Shown: positions 23,626 through 32,193 of the stretch, in pieces
Numbering within the stretch: the first letter of the stretch is position 1
Layout: each line of letters starts with the position of its first letter
From: Solimonas sp. SE-A11
Lineage (GTDB): Bacteria; Pseudomonadota; Gammaproteobacteria; Nevskiales; Nevskiaceae
Reading direction: 5' to 3'
DNA length: 64,000 nt
NCBI RefSeq assembly: GCF_030345715.1
Contig: NZ_JAUASX010000001.1
Location: 186,001-250,000 of the forward strand
Notes under the pieces: model-generated
Databases searched by the model: none
Seen by the model: only the letters and a program-made list of their open reading frames with translations
What the model was told of the DNA's origin: nothing
Translations under genes and position numbers: made by a program

Positions 23626-26109
23626 TCAATCGAACTGCATCGTCAACCGCAAGCTGATGGTGCGTGGCCGGATGTAGTTCCAGGTGGCCACCGGCCCGAT
23701 GGGGGTGGAGCCCTGCGGCACGACTCGGCCTACCAGGCCGCGTTCATCGGTCAGGTTGGAGATGCCCAGTGTGAGCGAGGGCATCAGCGCGTAGTCAGGG
23801 CGCGCGACATTCAGGGTAAGACCGAACGTCCCGAAGTCGAAGATCGAGTAGGAGTTCTTGAGATCGCCATGGGCGGGGCCCCACTGGGCATAGTTCAGGG
23901 AGGCGTCTCCCAGCCAGTTGCCGACCAGGGTGTTGTAGGACAGGGTCGTCGTCGTCTGCACCTTGGGAACGGCCGGCAGGGTAGTGCCCGCCGGGATCAC
24001 GTCGCCGCCGCCGCGATCGTAGGCCTCGCGGGTGCGCGCATCGGTATAGGAGGCGTTGAAGTTGACCGAGAGCCCCTGCAAGGGGGTCAGCCACGAGAAG
24101 GAACCCTCGGCACCCCGGATGCGCACCTTGCCGACGTTGTCGACGTAGGGATCGTTCGAAACCTGGCCGCCGGTCTGCTGCTGGAGCTGGGCTTCGTCCC
24201 AGCGGATGTCGAAGAGCGCCAGGTCCAGGCGCAGGGTCTTGTCCAGCCAATCCGTGCGCAAGCCGACTTCCGTGCTCCAGAGCACGCTCGAGTCGTAGCT
24301 GGTCGGGATCGGCGTGCCGGTGGCCGGGTTCGGGAAGGACAGCGGTGCAACCGTGGTGTTGATGCCGCCGAACTGGAAACCGCGCGCGACCGAGGCGTAG
24401 GCCATGATGTCGTCGTTGGGCTTGTAGGCCACGGAAAACTTGGGGCTGATGCCGGATTCGTCCTGTCCCACTGGGGTGGATTTGTAAGGCGTGCCCAGCG
24501 CGCTGGTGATCTGCTCACCCCTGAGGGAGGTCGTGTAGCGGCGTGCGCCCGCTGTCACTTCCCAATGCGCGCCCAGGTGACGCGTCAGCTCGCCATAAAA
24601 TGCCGTCTCCCGGGCCTTCAGCGGATCGATGTCCGAGGACAGAACGGTTCCGATCGGGAGTGCAACCTCGGCATGGACCGTCGCCTGGTAATCGCGCCGG
24701 AAGACACCGACGATCCAGTCCCAATTGCCGCCGCCGGGCGAGACCAGCCGCAACTCCTGGCTGTTGCCCCGGGTGCTGTAGTCAAAGGGACCCCGGATGG
24801 TCTCGATGCCCAGGCCGCCCGTCAGGCTCAGGTTGCTGTCGACATCGCCATGCGAGCGCTTTTCCTGCCAGTTACCCTGGAGCACCAGCGTTCCCCAATC
24901 GTCGAACCGGTAGCGGGTATCGATGCTGGCCAAGCCGAAGCCGAAGTCAATGAAGCTCTCACCGACCTTGTAGTTGTTCTCGAAACGACCATCCGGGTTG
25001 TCGGCCAGCAGCACGTCATCCACGTGGGACTGCTGCTTGAGTCCCATCAGGTTGACGCTGAGCTTTTCCGTGGGCTCCCAGCGCCAGGCGGCGCGTGCAG
25101 TCCACTTGCGCCGGGTATCGGCGTCGGGGGTGTCGCGCTTCAGGTTGTCATAAAGGCCGGGCGCATTCTGCAGCAGGCCGGAAATGCGGAGCGCGGACTG
25201 GCCTCCGGTGGGTGTGTTCACGGCAAGCGCGTAGGTCTGATCCGCACCGCCGTCCTTCACGGAGACCCGGTCGACGAATCCGCGAACCAGGAAGTTATCC
25301 AGTTCCGGCTCATTGGGGGCATACCGTATCGCTCCGTTCAGGGCCGAGGCGCCGAAGGTGGTGCCCTGCGGTCCGCGCAGGATTTCCACGGTCTTCAGAT
25401 CGAAAGGGTCAAGGTCCGGCGCACCGAAATTGCCGAAGGGATCGGTCATGGGGACGTCGCCGATGAACTGGCCCATGGTCTGGTTGCCCAGGCCGGTGTA
25501 CGAACCGGGGCCGACGCCGCGAACCGTGAGATTGCGCCCGCGGGCTTCGCCGTATTCGCTGTCGACCAGGGTGATGCCCGGCGACTGCATCAGGTAGTCC
25601 TTCATGTCGCGTGCGCCGATCCTTTCCAGGTCCTCGCCCTTCAGCGCGGTGATGCTGACGGGAATCTCTCGCGAAGACTGCTCACGCTTGGTGGCCGTGA
25701 CGATGATCTCTTCCAGTTGCCGCGGCGGCTGTCTCTGCTCGACCTGCCGGGGCGTCTCGGCCTTGGCCTCCGGCAGGGGAATGGTTTCCAGGATTTCGAT
25801 GGCCGCACGATCCTGTGGGGCATTGCCGGCCGGGGGCGGTTCAGCTTGCGGGGCAGGGAGCGCTGCTACCGCGGGCGGGGATTCTGGCTCCGGCTCCAGC
25901 AGCAGAGAGTCCAGGATGTCGGCGTCCGAGGAGGTGTCCTGGGCGCTTTGCTCCCGCGGGGCTGCGGGCTGGGGTGTACCGGCGCTCGTCTCCGCGGATT
26001 GGGGGGAGGCCGGAGTGGACGGCTCCTGCGCCTGCGCATTGCCCAGCATGGCGGCCATCACGGTGCCGGCGGCCCAGCATCCTTGACGCGAAAGGAGAGA
26101 AATATTCAT
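23626..26109 (-). CDS. TonB-dependent outer membrane receptor (2)
   Basis: This 827-residue receptor has a signal peptide ending near AQA-Q (27/28). A disordered extension holds DADILDSLLLE (62-72) and EILETIP (105-111), and the TonB box LEEIIVTATKR sits at 132-142. The plug shows SPGI, VRGV and GPQGTTFGASALNGAIRYAP, and the barrel ends RTISLRLTMQFD. The start at 26109 gives a normal leader; an earlier in-frame ATG at 26154 would add 15 residues. It is transcribed divergently from a TetR gene and heads the receptor, S12, transporter, amidase operon, so substrate uptake for that pathway is likely. Confidence 0.93.
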   Translation of the reverse strand: MNISLLSRQGCWAAGTVMAAMLGNAQAQEPSTPASPQSAETSAGTPQPAAPREQSAQDTSSDADILDSLLLEPEPESPPAVAALPAPQAEPPPAGNAPQDRAAIEILETIPLPEAKAETPRQVEQRQPPRQLEEIIVTATKREQSSREIPVSITALKGEDLERIGARDMKDYLMQSPGITLVDSEYGEARGRNLTVRGVGPGSYTGLGNQTMGQFIGDVPMTDPFGNFGAPDLDPFDLKTVEILRGPQGTTFGASALNGAIRYAPNEPELDNFLVRGFVDRVSVKDGGADQTYALAVNTPTGGQSALRISGLLQNAPGLYDNLKRDTPDADTRRKWTARAAWRWEPTEKLSVNLMGLKQQSHVDDVLLADNPDGRFENNYKVGESFIDFGFGLASIDTRYRFDDWGTLVLQGNWQEKRSHGDVDSNLSLTGGLGIETIRGPFDYSTRGNSQELRLVSPGGGNWDWIVGVFRRDYQATVHAEVALPIGTVLSSDIDPLKARETAFYGELTRHLGAHWEVTAGARRYTTSLRGEQITSALGTPYKSTPVGQDESGISPKFSVAYKPNDDIMAYASVARGFQFGGINTTVAPLSFPNPATGTPIPTSYDSSVLWSTEVGLRTDWLDKTLRLDLALFDIRWDEAQLQQQTGGQVSNDPYVDNVGKVRIRGAEGSFSWLTPLQGLSVNFNASYTDARTREAYDRGGGDVIPAGTTLPAVPKVQTTTTLSYNTLVGNWLGDASLNYAQWGPAHGDLKNSYSIFDFGTFGLTLNVARPDYALMPSLTLGISNLTDERGLVGRVVPQGSTPIGPVATWNYIRPRTISLRLTMQFD

Positions 26110-26180
26110 GCGATTCTCGAGTCGACCCCCGGGCCGTGGACGTAGGTGCGTCATAAAAAATGAGTGCTTGTTTTTTTATT

Positions 26181-26186
26181 TATAAT
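26181..26186 (+). promoter_or_regulatory. Candidate -10 element for tetR (2)
   Basis: A consensus TATAAT lies in an AT-rich stretch, 41 bp upstream of the TetR start codon. It falls in the divergent gap between the receptor and the regulator. No matching -35 hexamer was found at 16-18 bp, which may mean activator dependence or overlap with the regulator's own site. Confidence 0.4.
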
Positions 26187-26227
26187 CCCCGACCATTCAA
26201 AAAGCAAACAGGCTCCAGGAATCAGCA

Positions 26228-26845
26228 ATGCCCAAGCGTGACGACGCCCACATGGACGCCCGGCGAAACCAGATCATCGATGGCCTGCTCGTCAGCGTGC
26301 GCAAGAAGGGCCTGGCGAATGTTTCGACGCAGGACGTAGCGACGGCTTGCGGCCTGAGCGTCGGATCGATCTACGTGCACTTCAAGAGCAAGGACGAGAT
26401 TCTTCATGCTGCGATCCGCCGCTCGAGCCAGCGGCTTGAGAGCGGGGAGTTCTATGGGCAGTTCGGCAATCCCGCTGACTTCCTCAAGGTCATGGAGCGG
26501 GTGCTACGCTACTTCGACCAGTTGGCGAGCGATCCCATTCATGGGGCCGATCTCGAGATCACACTGATGGCTCGCCACGATCCCATCCTGCGCAAGGAGA
26601 TCGAGATCAACCAGATCGCCCGTTTCGATTTCATCCGGAAGTGCGCCTCACTGATCCCGGGAGCAGATCGAGTTTCGAAGGCGGACCTGGACGTTCTTGC
26701 CGCGACGGTTGCCGCGTTGATGGCAGATGCCGACCAACGTGCGCTTGCCGGTATCGACGTCCAGCGCAAGCTGAAGATGACCGCGATCCGCCAGCTGGTC
26801 AGGATGATGATCCCGGCGTCTATCAGCGAAAAGGATGCTGCCTGA
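26228..26845 (+). CDS. TetR family transcriptional regulator (2)
   Basis: This 205-residue TetR-type repressor has its DNA-binding domain near residues 12-60: IIDGLLVSVRKKGLANVSTQ, DVATACGLSVGSIYVHFKSKDE. The rest is helical. It is divergent from TonB receptor 2 with 118 bp between them, and probably represses that operon and itself. The SD is weak (CCAGGAA). The C-terminus does not match the nearby TetR fragment at 27157-27262, so that fragment belongs to a different regulator. Confidence 0.9.
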   Translation: MPKRDDAHMDARRNQIIDGLLVSVRKKGLANVSTQDVATACGLSVGSIYVHFKSKDEILHAAIRRSSQRLESGEFYGQFGNPADFLKVMERVLRYFDQLASDPIHGADLEITLMARHDPILRKEIEINQIARFDFIRKCASLIPGADRVSKADLDVLAATVAALMADADQRALAGIDVQRKLKMTAIRQLVRMMIPASISEKDAA

Positions 26846-27156
26846 AGGCGGTTGTGTCTTAACGTCTGGTCCGCGCTTCCTTTGCTGCTATCGAGGCAAG
26901 ATTGCCGCCTCTTCCGTTGGTTTCGTCTTCTCGCGCAACCGGTCCCTGAAGATGTCGGGTTAATTCTTGATAAGCGGTTCCATTTTTAAGGCCCCAGGAT
27001 TACCTGCCCGCCGAGACGGTCTTCGGCCTACATGCCGATTTTCGCAAGCGTAGCGACGTATCGTCCTTTACCCATTCACTCGGCCAGCCCGAAGCCGCCG
27101 CGGGGCTTGCACCATCCTCGTGGATCGATCTGGCTTTCCTGTAAGGCGTGGCCTTG
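26846..27156. other. Intergenic region, possible gene debris
   Basis: No intact gene is visible. An open stretch on the plus strand (26974-27145) ends in TAA and reads like coding sequence (for example AETVFGLHADFRKRS and APSSWIDLAFL), but it has no start and no family I recognise. Together with the adjacent TetR fragment it suggests a region eroded by deletion. Confidence 0.4.
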
Positions 27157-27262
27157 CTACTTGCGAAGAGGATCCGTCATCTCAGCCTGGAGGCCATCTC
27201 TGAAAATCCTCAGGATGGCGCCGATTGCGCCGTCGACGAAAGGCAGATGCTGCCGAATTGAG
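27157..27262 (-). pseudogene. C-terminal fragment of a TetR regulator
   Basis: The minus strand encodes ILRIFRDGLQAEMTDPLRK followed by TAG. The C-terminus of the intact TetR at 28886-29509 is ILKIFRNGLQVEMKAPVRK, so 13 of 19 residues are identical and the stop is in the same place. Further upstream the similarity fades and an in-frame TGA appears within about 40 codons. This is the tail of a third regulator, related to the neighbour and now mostly deleted. Confidence 0.7.
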
Positions 27263-27476
27263 AGGTGGGCAAGCAGGCTTCACTGCCTCAGGGTCAGCGA
27301 AGACCAGCACAGTTCAGCGCGAATGTGCTGTGCATCCACCTGCAACTGGCTGACTGGAGGCGGCAGTGGGCGATGTTCAATCTCGCCATCGACAGCAAGC
27401 TTCGAGGACGTGACTTCGGAAAATGCCAAGTCGGCTTCTTGCGAACTGTCTAAAGTAGACGGTCGTGTCCTTATCT

Positions 27477-28889
27477 CTATTCAGCGCGTTGAATCATCCG
27501 AACGCCCATGCGGCAGTACTTGGCCCTGCCGTCCTGTTCACCCAGAAACAGGATGCGCGCGCCCTGATCGACCTGAGGCTTATTGAGTATCGCGAACTGG
27601 CCCGGCGCTACCGCGCGCAGGTTCAAAGTCATTCGGAGCGGCAGGCCCTTGGTGTCAATTTCGAGCTTCAAGTGCCCAGTGTCTCCGACAGAAACCTTCC
27701 AAGTCTGGAATATGCCTGCGTAGATGCCGACGTAACGCTGGTGATCAAACTTCATCGCGGGCAGCAGCGCCGGCTGGGGTTCCGGCGGCAGGCCTGCCAC
27801 CTCAGTGAAGATGGCCCTGCGCAGCTCTTCGGGCAGCGTCGCATTGGGACTGTTGATGAACAGGGCGAAGGCGACATTCTGCTTCGGTAAGGCATGAAGG
27901 AAGGCGAACTGCGAAGTGCCTCCGTCATGATTGAAGGCCGGCGCCCCCTTTCCCGGACGCAGAAACCAGCTGAGGCCCATGTGGGTGTAGGTGCCGCGAC
28001 TGTACGGCGGCATCAAAACCTGCGGTGTCTGCATGGCTCGGAAGGATTTCTGCGAAAGAATCGAAGCCTTGCCAGCGGTGCGGCGCGGCCCCTGCATATG
28101 TGCCTGCGCATACAGCAGAAGTCCAGATGCCGTCATGCTCAGCACCGACCCGGCACCGGCCATGCTCATCGGCAGGTAAGCCAATCCCGCCAGCGGCCAG
28201 CTACCCTTGGCGGCGGCGCCATGGCCCATGGCCATGCGGAAGCGCAGGGCTTCCGTGGGCTGCGTAATCGCGCGCGTGATGCCCAAAGGCTTGCAGATGC
28301 GCTCCAGCACCAGTTGATTCCAGTTGCTATTGCGAAGCACCTCGATGATCCGCTGCAACACCACATAGCCAGAGTTGCAGTAGGCCATGTACTCACCTGG
28401 CGAATGCAACTGCCCGAGCTTTCTCATCCCGCGCACGTAGCCTTCGGCGGTGCCACCCGTCTCGGTATCCGGCGGCAGGTAATCACCGTCCATGCCGCTG
28501 GTGTGGATCATCAGGTCACGCACCGTGAGTGTCGCGCTGCCCTGGTCGGCAGTGACGAAGTCCGGCAGGTACTGGCGCACTGGTGCATCCAGGTCCAGCA
28601 GGCCGTCGTCCACCAGTTGCATGGCAAGCGTCGCGGTGAATGTCTTGCTGATGGAACCGACCTGGAACAGCGTGTCCGGCGTAGCCTCAATGCGCTCTGG
28701 TGCATTCGCCCAGCCCGATGCCGCTGCATGGACCACGCCGTCCTTGAGAATGGCGAGGGAGACGCCGCAGATGTCGTGCTCCTTGCGGAGACGGTCCAAG
28801 GTGGTCTGCAGTCGCGCGCCGAGGAGCTTGAGAGAGCTTTTTTTCTTCATGGACGGATCGCGCTTTCCCGCGAGGCGGGCACTCGTCAT
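27477..28889 (-). CDS. Serine hydrolase, beta-lactamase fold (S12) (2)
   Basis: This 470-residue enzyme has SxxK at Ser79-Lys82 (GSISKTF), the Tyr-x-Asn motif as YCN (170-172) and HDG at 321-323. A separate C-terminal domain (about 370-470) resembles the lipocalin-like tails of esterase EstB/DAP relatives. It has no signal peptide. The ATG at 28889 overlaps the stop of the upstream TetR gene as ATGA; a second candidate start is 28850. Regulator and hydrolase therefore form one transcript, divergent from TonB receptor 3. Likely function is peptidase, amidase or esterase activity on the imported substrate. It is only distantly similar to the S12 enzyme at 21906-23582. Confidence 0.87.
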   Translation of the reverse strand: MTSARLAGKRDPSMKKKSSLKLLGARLQTTLDRLRKEHDICGVSLAILKDGVVHAAASGWANAPERIEATPDTLFQVGSISKTFTATLAMQLVDDGLLDLDAPVRQYLPDFVTADQGSATLTVRDLMIHTSGMDGDYLPPDTETGGTAEGYVRGMRKLGQLHSPGEYMAYCNSGYVVLQRIIEVLRNSNWNQLVLERICKPLGITRAITQPTEALRFRMAMGHGAAAKGSWPLAGLAYLPMSMAGAGSVLSMTASGLLLYAQAHMQGPRRTAGKASILSQKSFRAMQTPQVLMPPYSRGTYTHMGLSWFLRPGKGAPAFNHDGGTSQFAFLHALPKQNVAFALFINSPNATLPEELRRAIFTEVAGLPPEPQPALLPAMKFDHQRYVGIYAGIFQTWKVSVGDTGHLKLEIDTKGLPLRMTLNLRAVAPGQFAILNKPQVDQGARILFLGEQDGRAKYCRMGVRMIQRAE

Positions 28890-29509
28890 TTGCGAACGGG
28901 GGCTTTCATCTCGACCTGGAGGCCGTTACGAAAAATCTTCAGGATCTGCCACAGCCGTTTCTCGCCTGGACCACCGAGAGTTTCAAAAGGCGCGAGGTTG
29001 CTCAGCGTTTCCGCGTAGACACGCTCGGTATGGGCGTGCTCGAAGACAACGGCCTTGATGGCAACAAGAACGTTGTGCGCCGATGCCGGGTCGAGTCCCG
29101 CCTTCACCAGGAGTTCGACCCCCGGACTTACCAGCGCGAGCGAATGCTCGGCCAGGTTCCGCCATTCTGCGTTGTAGTTGCTCTGGCTGAACTGCAGCGT
29201 GACGACAAAAGGGTACTGCTGCGTCAGCTTGAGCAAGACCTCGACATAGCTCTCAAGCCAGCTCGCCCAATCCGCGCCATTGATCCGGTCGAGATGCCGT
29301 AACGCCTCCGCGTACATCGCGGCATGCAGGCCCGCCTTGTCGCCAAACAGCCGGTAGAGGGTCGTCACGGTCGTCCCGAGCGACTCGGCCAGGGCCGGCA
29401 GGTTGAGATCGGAATCGGCGAGCATCATCGCGGCTGCCAGGACGGTATCGCGATCAATGCTCTTGGGCCGGCCGCGTGTCCGCCTCTGTGGTGCCGTCGT
29501 CTTCTTCAT
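28886..29509 (-). CDS. TetR family transcriptional regulator (3)
   Basis: This 207-residue regulator starts with a basic AT-hook-like segment (RRTRGRPKSIDRD). The DNA-binding domain follows at about 20-65, with ALAESLGTTVTTLYRLFGDKAGL as its turn-recognition part. The ligand-binding half resembles the TetR_C type with HAHTERV. It is divergent from TonB receptor 3, and the 105-bp gap contains a perfect 20-bp palindrome (29578-29597), the likely operator. It overlaps the S12 hydrolase start by 4 bp. Confidence 0.92.
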   Translation of the reverse strand: MKKTTAPQRRTRGRPKSIDRDTVLAAAMMLADSDLNLPALAESLGTTVTTLYRLFGDKAGLHAAMYAEALRHLDRINGADWASWLESYVEVLLKLTQQYPFVVTLQFSQSNYNAEWRNLAEHSLALVSPGVELLVKAGLDPASAHNVLVAIKAVVFEHAHTERVYAETLSNLAPFETLGGPGEKRLWQILKIFRNGLQVEMKAPVRK

Positions 29510-29541
29510 CGGTAGCTTCCGTCATTCGTTCGCTTCGGCCG

Positions 29542-29568
29542 TTGACAGCCGGGGTGTACGCATATTAG
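29542..29568 (+). promoter_or_regulatory. Candidate sigma-70 promoter for TonB receptor 3
   Basis: A consensus -35 TTGACA (29542-29547) is followed after 15 bp by TATTAG (29563-29568). The spacing is short but acceptable. The predicted start lies just before the palindromic operator at 29578, so a bound repressor would block it. Confidence 0.45.
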
Positions 29569-29577
29569 CTTACCTTA

Positions 29578-29597
29578 TTACGTAATTAATTACGTAA
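29578..29597. promoter_or_regulatory. 20-bp perfect palindrome, probable TetR operator
   Basis: TTACGTAATTAATTACGTAA equals its own reverse complement over all 20 bases. It sits between the divergent tetR (3) and TonB receptor 3 genes, 17 bp before the receptor start codon. Length, symmetry and location are those expected for a TetR-family operator. Confidence 0.8.
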
Positions 29598-29614
29598 AAA
29601 TATACGGGGGCTTC

Positions 29615-32122
29615 ATGAAGCGCCATTTGGGAACAGCAGTAATCGTGACGCTTCTAGCGTCGACCCTGTCGACGGCCAGGGCGGAGGCCCCCGCGACGCC
29701 TTCTCCGGAGGCCGAGCCCCCCGCAGAGCCGCCTGCAGCAACGGAGCCCGAAAGCGACCCCCTGGATTTCCTGCTGGACCAGGAAGCGGCGCCCCAACGA
29801 GGGCCCGCGGCTGCCTCGATCGCGCCGGATCTGCCGCCAGGATCGACCGCGCCTGTGCCCACGGCCTCTGCTGCGCGCGACTCCGGGGACATCTCCACGC
29901 AGGCGCAGCCGTATGAACAAACGATCCCGCTTGCGACCGCGCCGGAAGCCACTCCAGCGCTGGCCGAGGGCCAGCCTGACCGGCGCATCGAAGAGATCGT
30001 GGTCACGGCCAACAAACGCCAGCAAAGCGAGCGTAGCCTGGCGGGCTCCGTGAGCGCCGTCACGCGTGAGCGGCTCGACGAGGCCGGTGCCTCCAGCTTC
30101 GGCGAATACCTGTCGCTCTCGCCGGGCGTGAACTTCAATAGCGGTACGCCGGGTTACTCGGTCATCACCATCCGCGGTGTTTCCTCGGACACGATCCCCT
30201 CGCTCACCCAGACCGCCGTCGGCACCTACTACGACGACATTCCGCTCACCGATCCGGGAGCGACCATCGCGGTACCGGACATCGACGCCTTCGATGCGGA
30301 GCGGATCGAGGTGCTGCGAGGCCCGCAGGGCGCGCTCTACGGCTCGTCTTCTCTGGGTGGCGCGGTGAACTACATCCCCCAATCCCCCGACCCGGACAAC
30401 TTTGGCTTCAATGCACAGGCCTTCGGCGACCTGAAGAAGAACAGCTCCCTTGGCGGTGGCGGAAGGCTGATGGCCAACATGCCACTACCGATAGACGGTG
30501 CGGCGCTGCGCGTCGTCGGCTACTACACGCATGTGCCGGGCTATATCGACAACGTCGGAATCGACCGCGAGCAAAGCAATTCCTCGACCACCAGTGGAGG
30601 GCGTGTGATCCTCGGGTTCGAGCCGACACCGGATTCGCGCCTGCGCTTCACGGCCTTGACGCAGCGCACCACCGTGGATGACGCCGGCTACGTGGACAAA
30701 TCGCTCGGCGATCTCAAGAAGAACACCACCCAACTCGAGCCCAGCGAAAACCAGATCAAGCTGGGCGGTCTGCGCTACGAGCTCGACACGGATTACGGTA
30801 ACTGGACTTTGGTCGGGTCCTACCAGGACAAGACCAGCGCCCTGAGTTTCGATGGCAAGGCCGCCCTGGGGTTGCAGGCCACCGGCCAACTGGCACCCCT
30901 GATTCTCACGCAGGGTGGCAGCGTGAAGGGGTACAGCGGTGAGCTGCGATACGTCTCGCCGGCTTGGGATCGTTTCGACTTCCTTGCCGGTGTTTCCTAT
31001 GCGAACCGCGACGAGAATTTCGAGGTGGTCCTGGATTCGCGGGATCTGTTGCAGACGGCCAACCTGCTGCGCGCCGCCCTGGCACGACTCGGCCTCACCC
31101 TGCCGAGCCAGATCGACGCCGCAACGACGGTATTCGGCGAGTATGCGCAGATCGAGGCGCCGGAGACGGCTCTGTTCTTCGACGGCAACCTGCACATCAC
31201 CGATACGATCAAGCTCACCGCCGGCGGTCGTTACTACCATAACGTCGTCGATAGCCATGTTCTGGCCCGCGGTCTTCTCGTTCTGCCGACAGGCAGCACT
31301 GAGTACCGGAAGGACAACTCTCAGTCCGCTCGGGGTTTCAATCCCAAGGTCTCACTGTCCTGGCAGGCGACGCCGGACTTGATGCTCTATGCGCTTTACT
31401 CTCGTGGCTATCGCTTGGGCGGCCCAAACCTTGCGCCGAGCACCCCGCTGACGCCCACCCCGCTGTTTTACGGTTCGGACGAGGTTCGTAACTACGAGGT
31501 CGGCATCAGGACCACTTGGCTCGATGGGGCGCTGAACGTCGATCTCACGGGGTTCTGGATTGACTGGCAGGACATGCCACTGCTGCTGACGAACAGCCTG
31601 CAACTGTTCAAGTACATCGACAATGTCGGCAACGCGCGTAGCCGCGGCATCGAGGCAAGTCTTGCCGTACGGCCGCTGTCATTCCTCACCGCGCGCTCCT
31701 CGTTGACCTGGCTCGACGCGCGCCTTCTCAACGACTTCGACCCGAACAATGGGCTGCCGCCGGCGAAGGCCGGCGACCGTCTGCCCGGCGCGCCGGAGTG
31801 GACGGTGACGAATTCCCTGATCGGCGCATGGAACTGGGGTTCACACTCGCCGTCACTTGCGCTGATCCACCGCTTCGAGAGCGCATCGTCGACCAATCTT
31901 TCCTTTCCGGATATCAAGAAGGGCAACTTCCACACGCTCGATGCGCGCGGCACCGCGCGGTTCGGTTCGTTCACCGTGGCCGCCTATGGCAAGAACCTGA
32001 CCGATGCGCGGGGCACCAACGCATCCAACAACTACAAGCAGCCGTCCGGGGACACCACCGTGCTGCGCTACATCACTCCACCCCGCAGCTTCGGACTGGA
32101 GTTGGGCTATGCGTTTGAGTAA
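29615..32122 (+). CDS. TonB-dependent outer membrane receptor (3)
   Basis: This 835-residue receptor has a signal peptide (cleavage near ARA-E, 23/24) and a disordered extension with DPLDFLLDQE (48-57) and EQTIPLA (101-107). The TonB box IEEIVVTANKR is at 125-135. The plug has SPGV, IRGV and GPQGALYGSSSLGGAVNYIP, and the barrel ends RSFGLELGYAFE. It heads a rightward group with an alpha/beta hydrolase, D-amino-acid dehydrogenase, M81 peptidase and RidA, and faces the TetR/S12 pair. The 20-bp palindrome overlaps its leader. A peptide-like substrate is inferred from the downstream enzymes. Confidence 0.94.
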   Translation: MKRHLGTAVIVTLLASTLSTARAEAPATPSPEAEPPAEPPAATEPESDPLDFLLDQEAAPQRGPAAASIAPDLPPGSTAPVPTASAARDSGDISTQAQPYEQTIPLATAPEATPALAEGQPDRRIEEIVVTANKRQQSERSLAGSVSAVTRERLDEAGASSFGEYLSLSPGVNFNSGTPGYSVITIRGVSSDTIPSLTQTAVGTYYDDIPLTDPGATIAVPDIDAFDAERIEVLRGPQGALYGSSSLGGAVNYIPQSPDPDNFGFNAQAFGDLKKNSSLGGGGRLMANMPLPIDGAALRVVGYYTHVPGYIDNVGIDREQSNSSTTSGGRVILGFEPTPDSRLRFTALTQRTTVDDAGYVDKSLGDLKKNTTQLEPSENQIKLGGLRYELDTDYGNWTLVGSYQDKTSALSFDGKAALGLQATGQLAPLILTQGGSVKGYSGELRYVSPAWDRFDFLAGVSYANRDENFEVVLDSRDLLQTANLLRAALARLGLTLPSQIDAATTVFGEYAQIEAPETALFFDGNLHITDTIKLTAGGRYYHNVVDSHVLARGLLVLPTGSTEYRKDNSQSARGFNPKVSLSWQATPDLMLYALYSRGYRLGGPNLAPSTPLTPTPLFYGSDEVRNYEVGIRTTWLDGALNVDLTGFWIDWQDMPLLLTNSLQLFKYIDNVGNARSRGIEASLAVRPLSFLTARSSLTWLDARLLNDFDPNNGLPPAKAGDRLPGAPEWTVTNSLIGAWNWGSHSPSLALIHRFESASSTNLSFPDIKKGNFHTLDARGTARFGSFTVAAYGKNLTDARGTNASNNYKQPSGDTTVLRYITPPRSFGLELGYAFE

Positions 32123-32193
32123 GGCCAACCGAAGCGTCGCCACCCGGCCGGTCATTGAAAGTTCACCGCTGCCGCCACCTACACAGGAAAGTC

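Noticed and set aside
27032..27586. 184-codon plus-strand frame
   Set aside because: Overlaps the minus-strand TetR fragment and the end of the S12 gene; Cys/Ser/Arg-rich with no family.
27477..28889. Class C beta-lactamase conferring resistance
   Set aside because: The third motif is HDG rather than KTG, there is no signal peptide, and the setting is catabolic; an esterase or peptidase is more likely.
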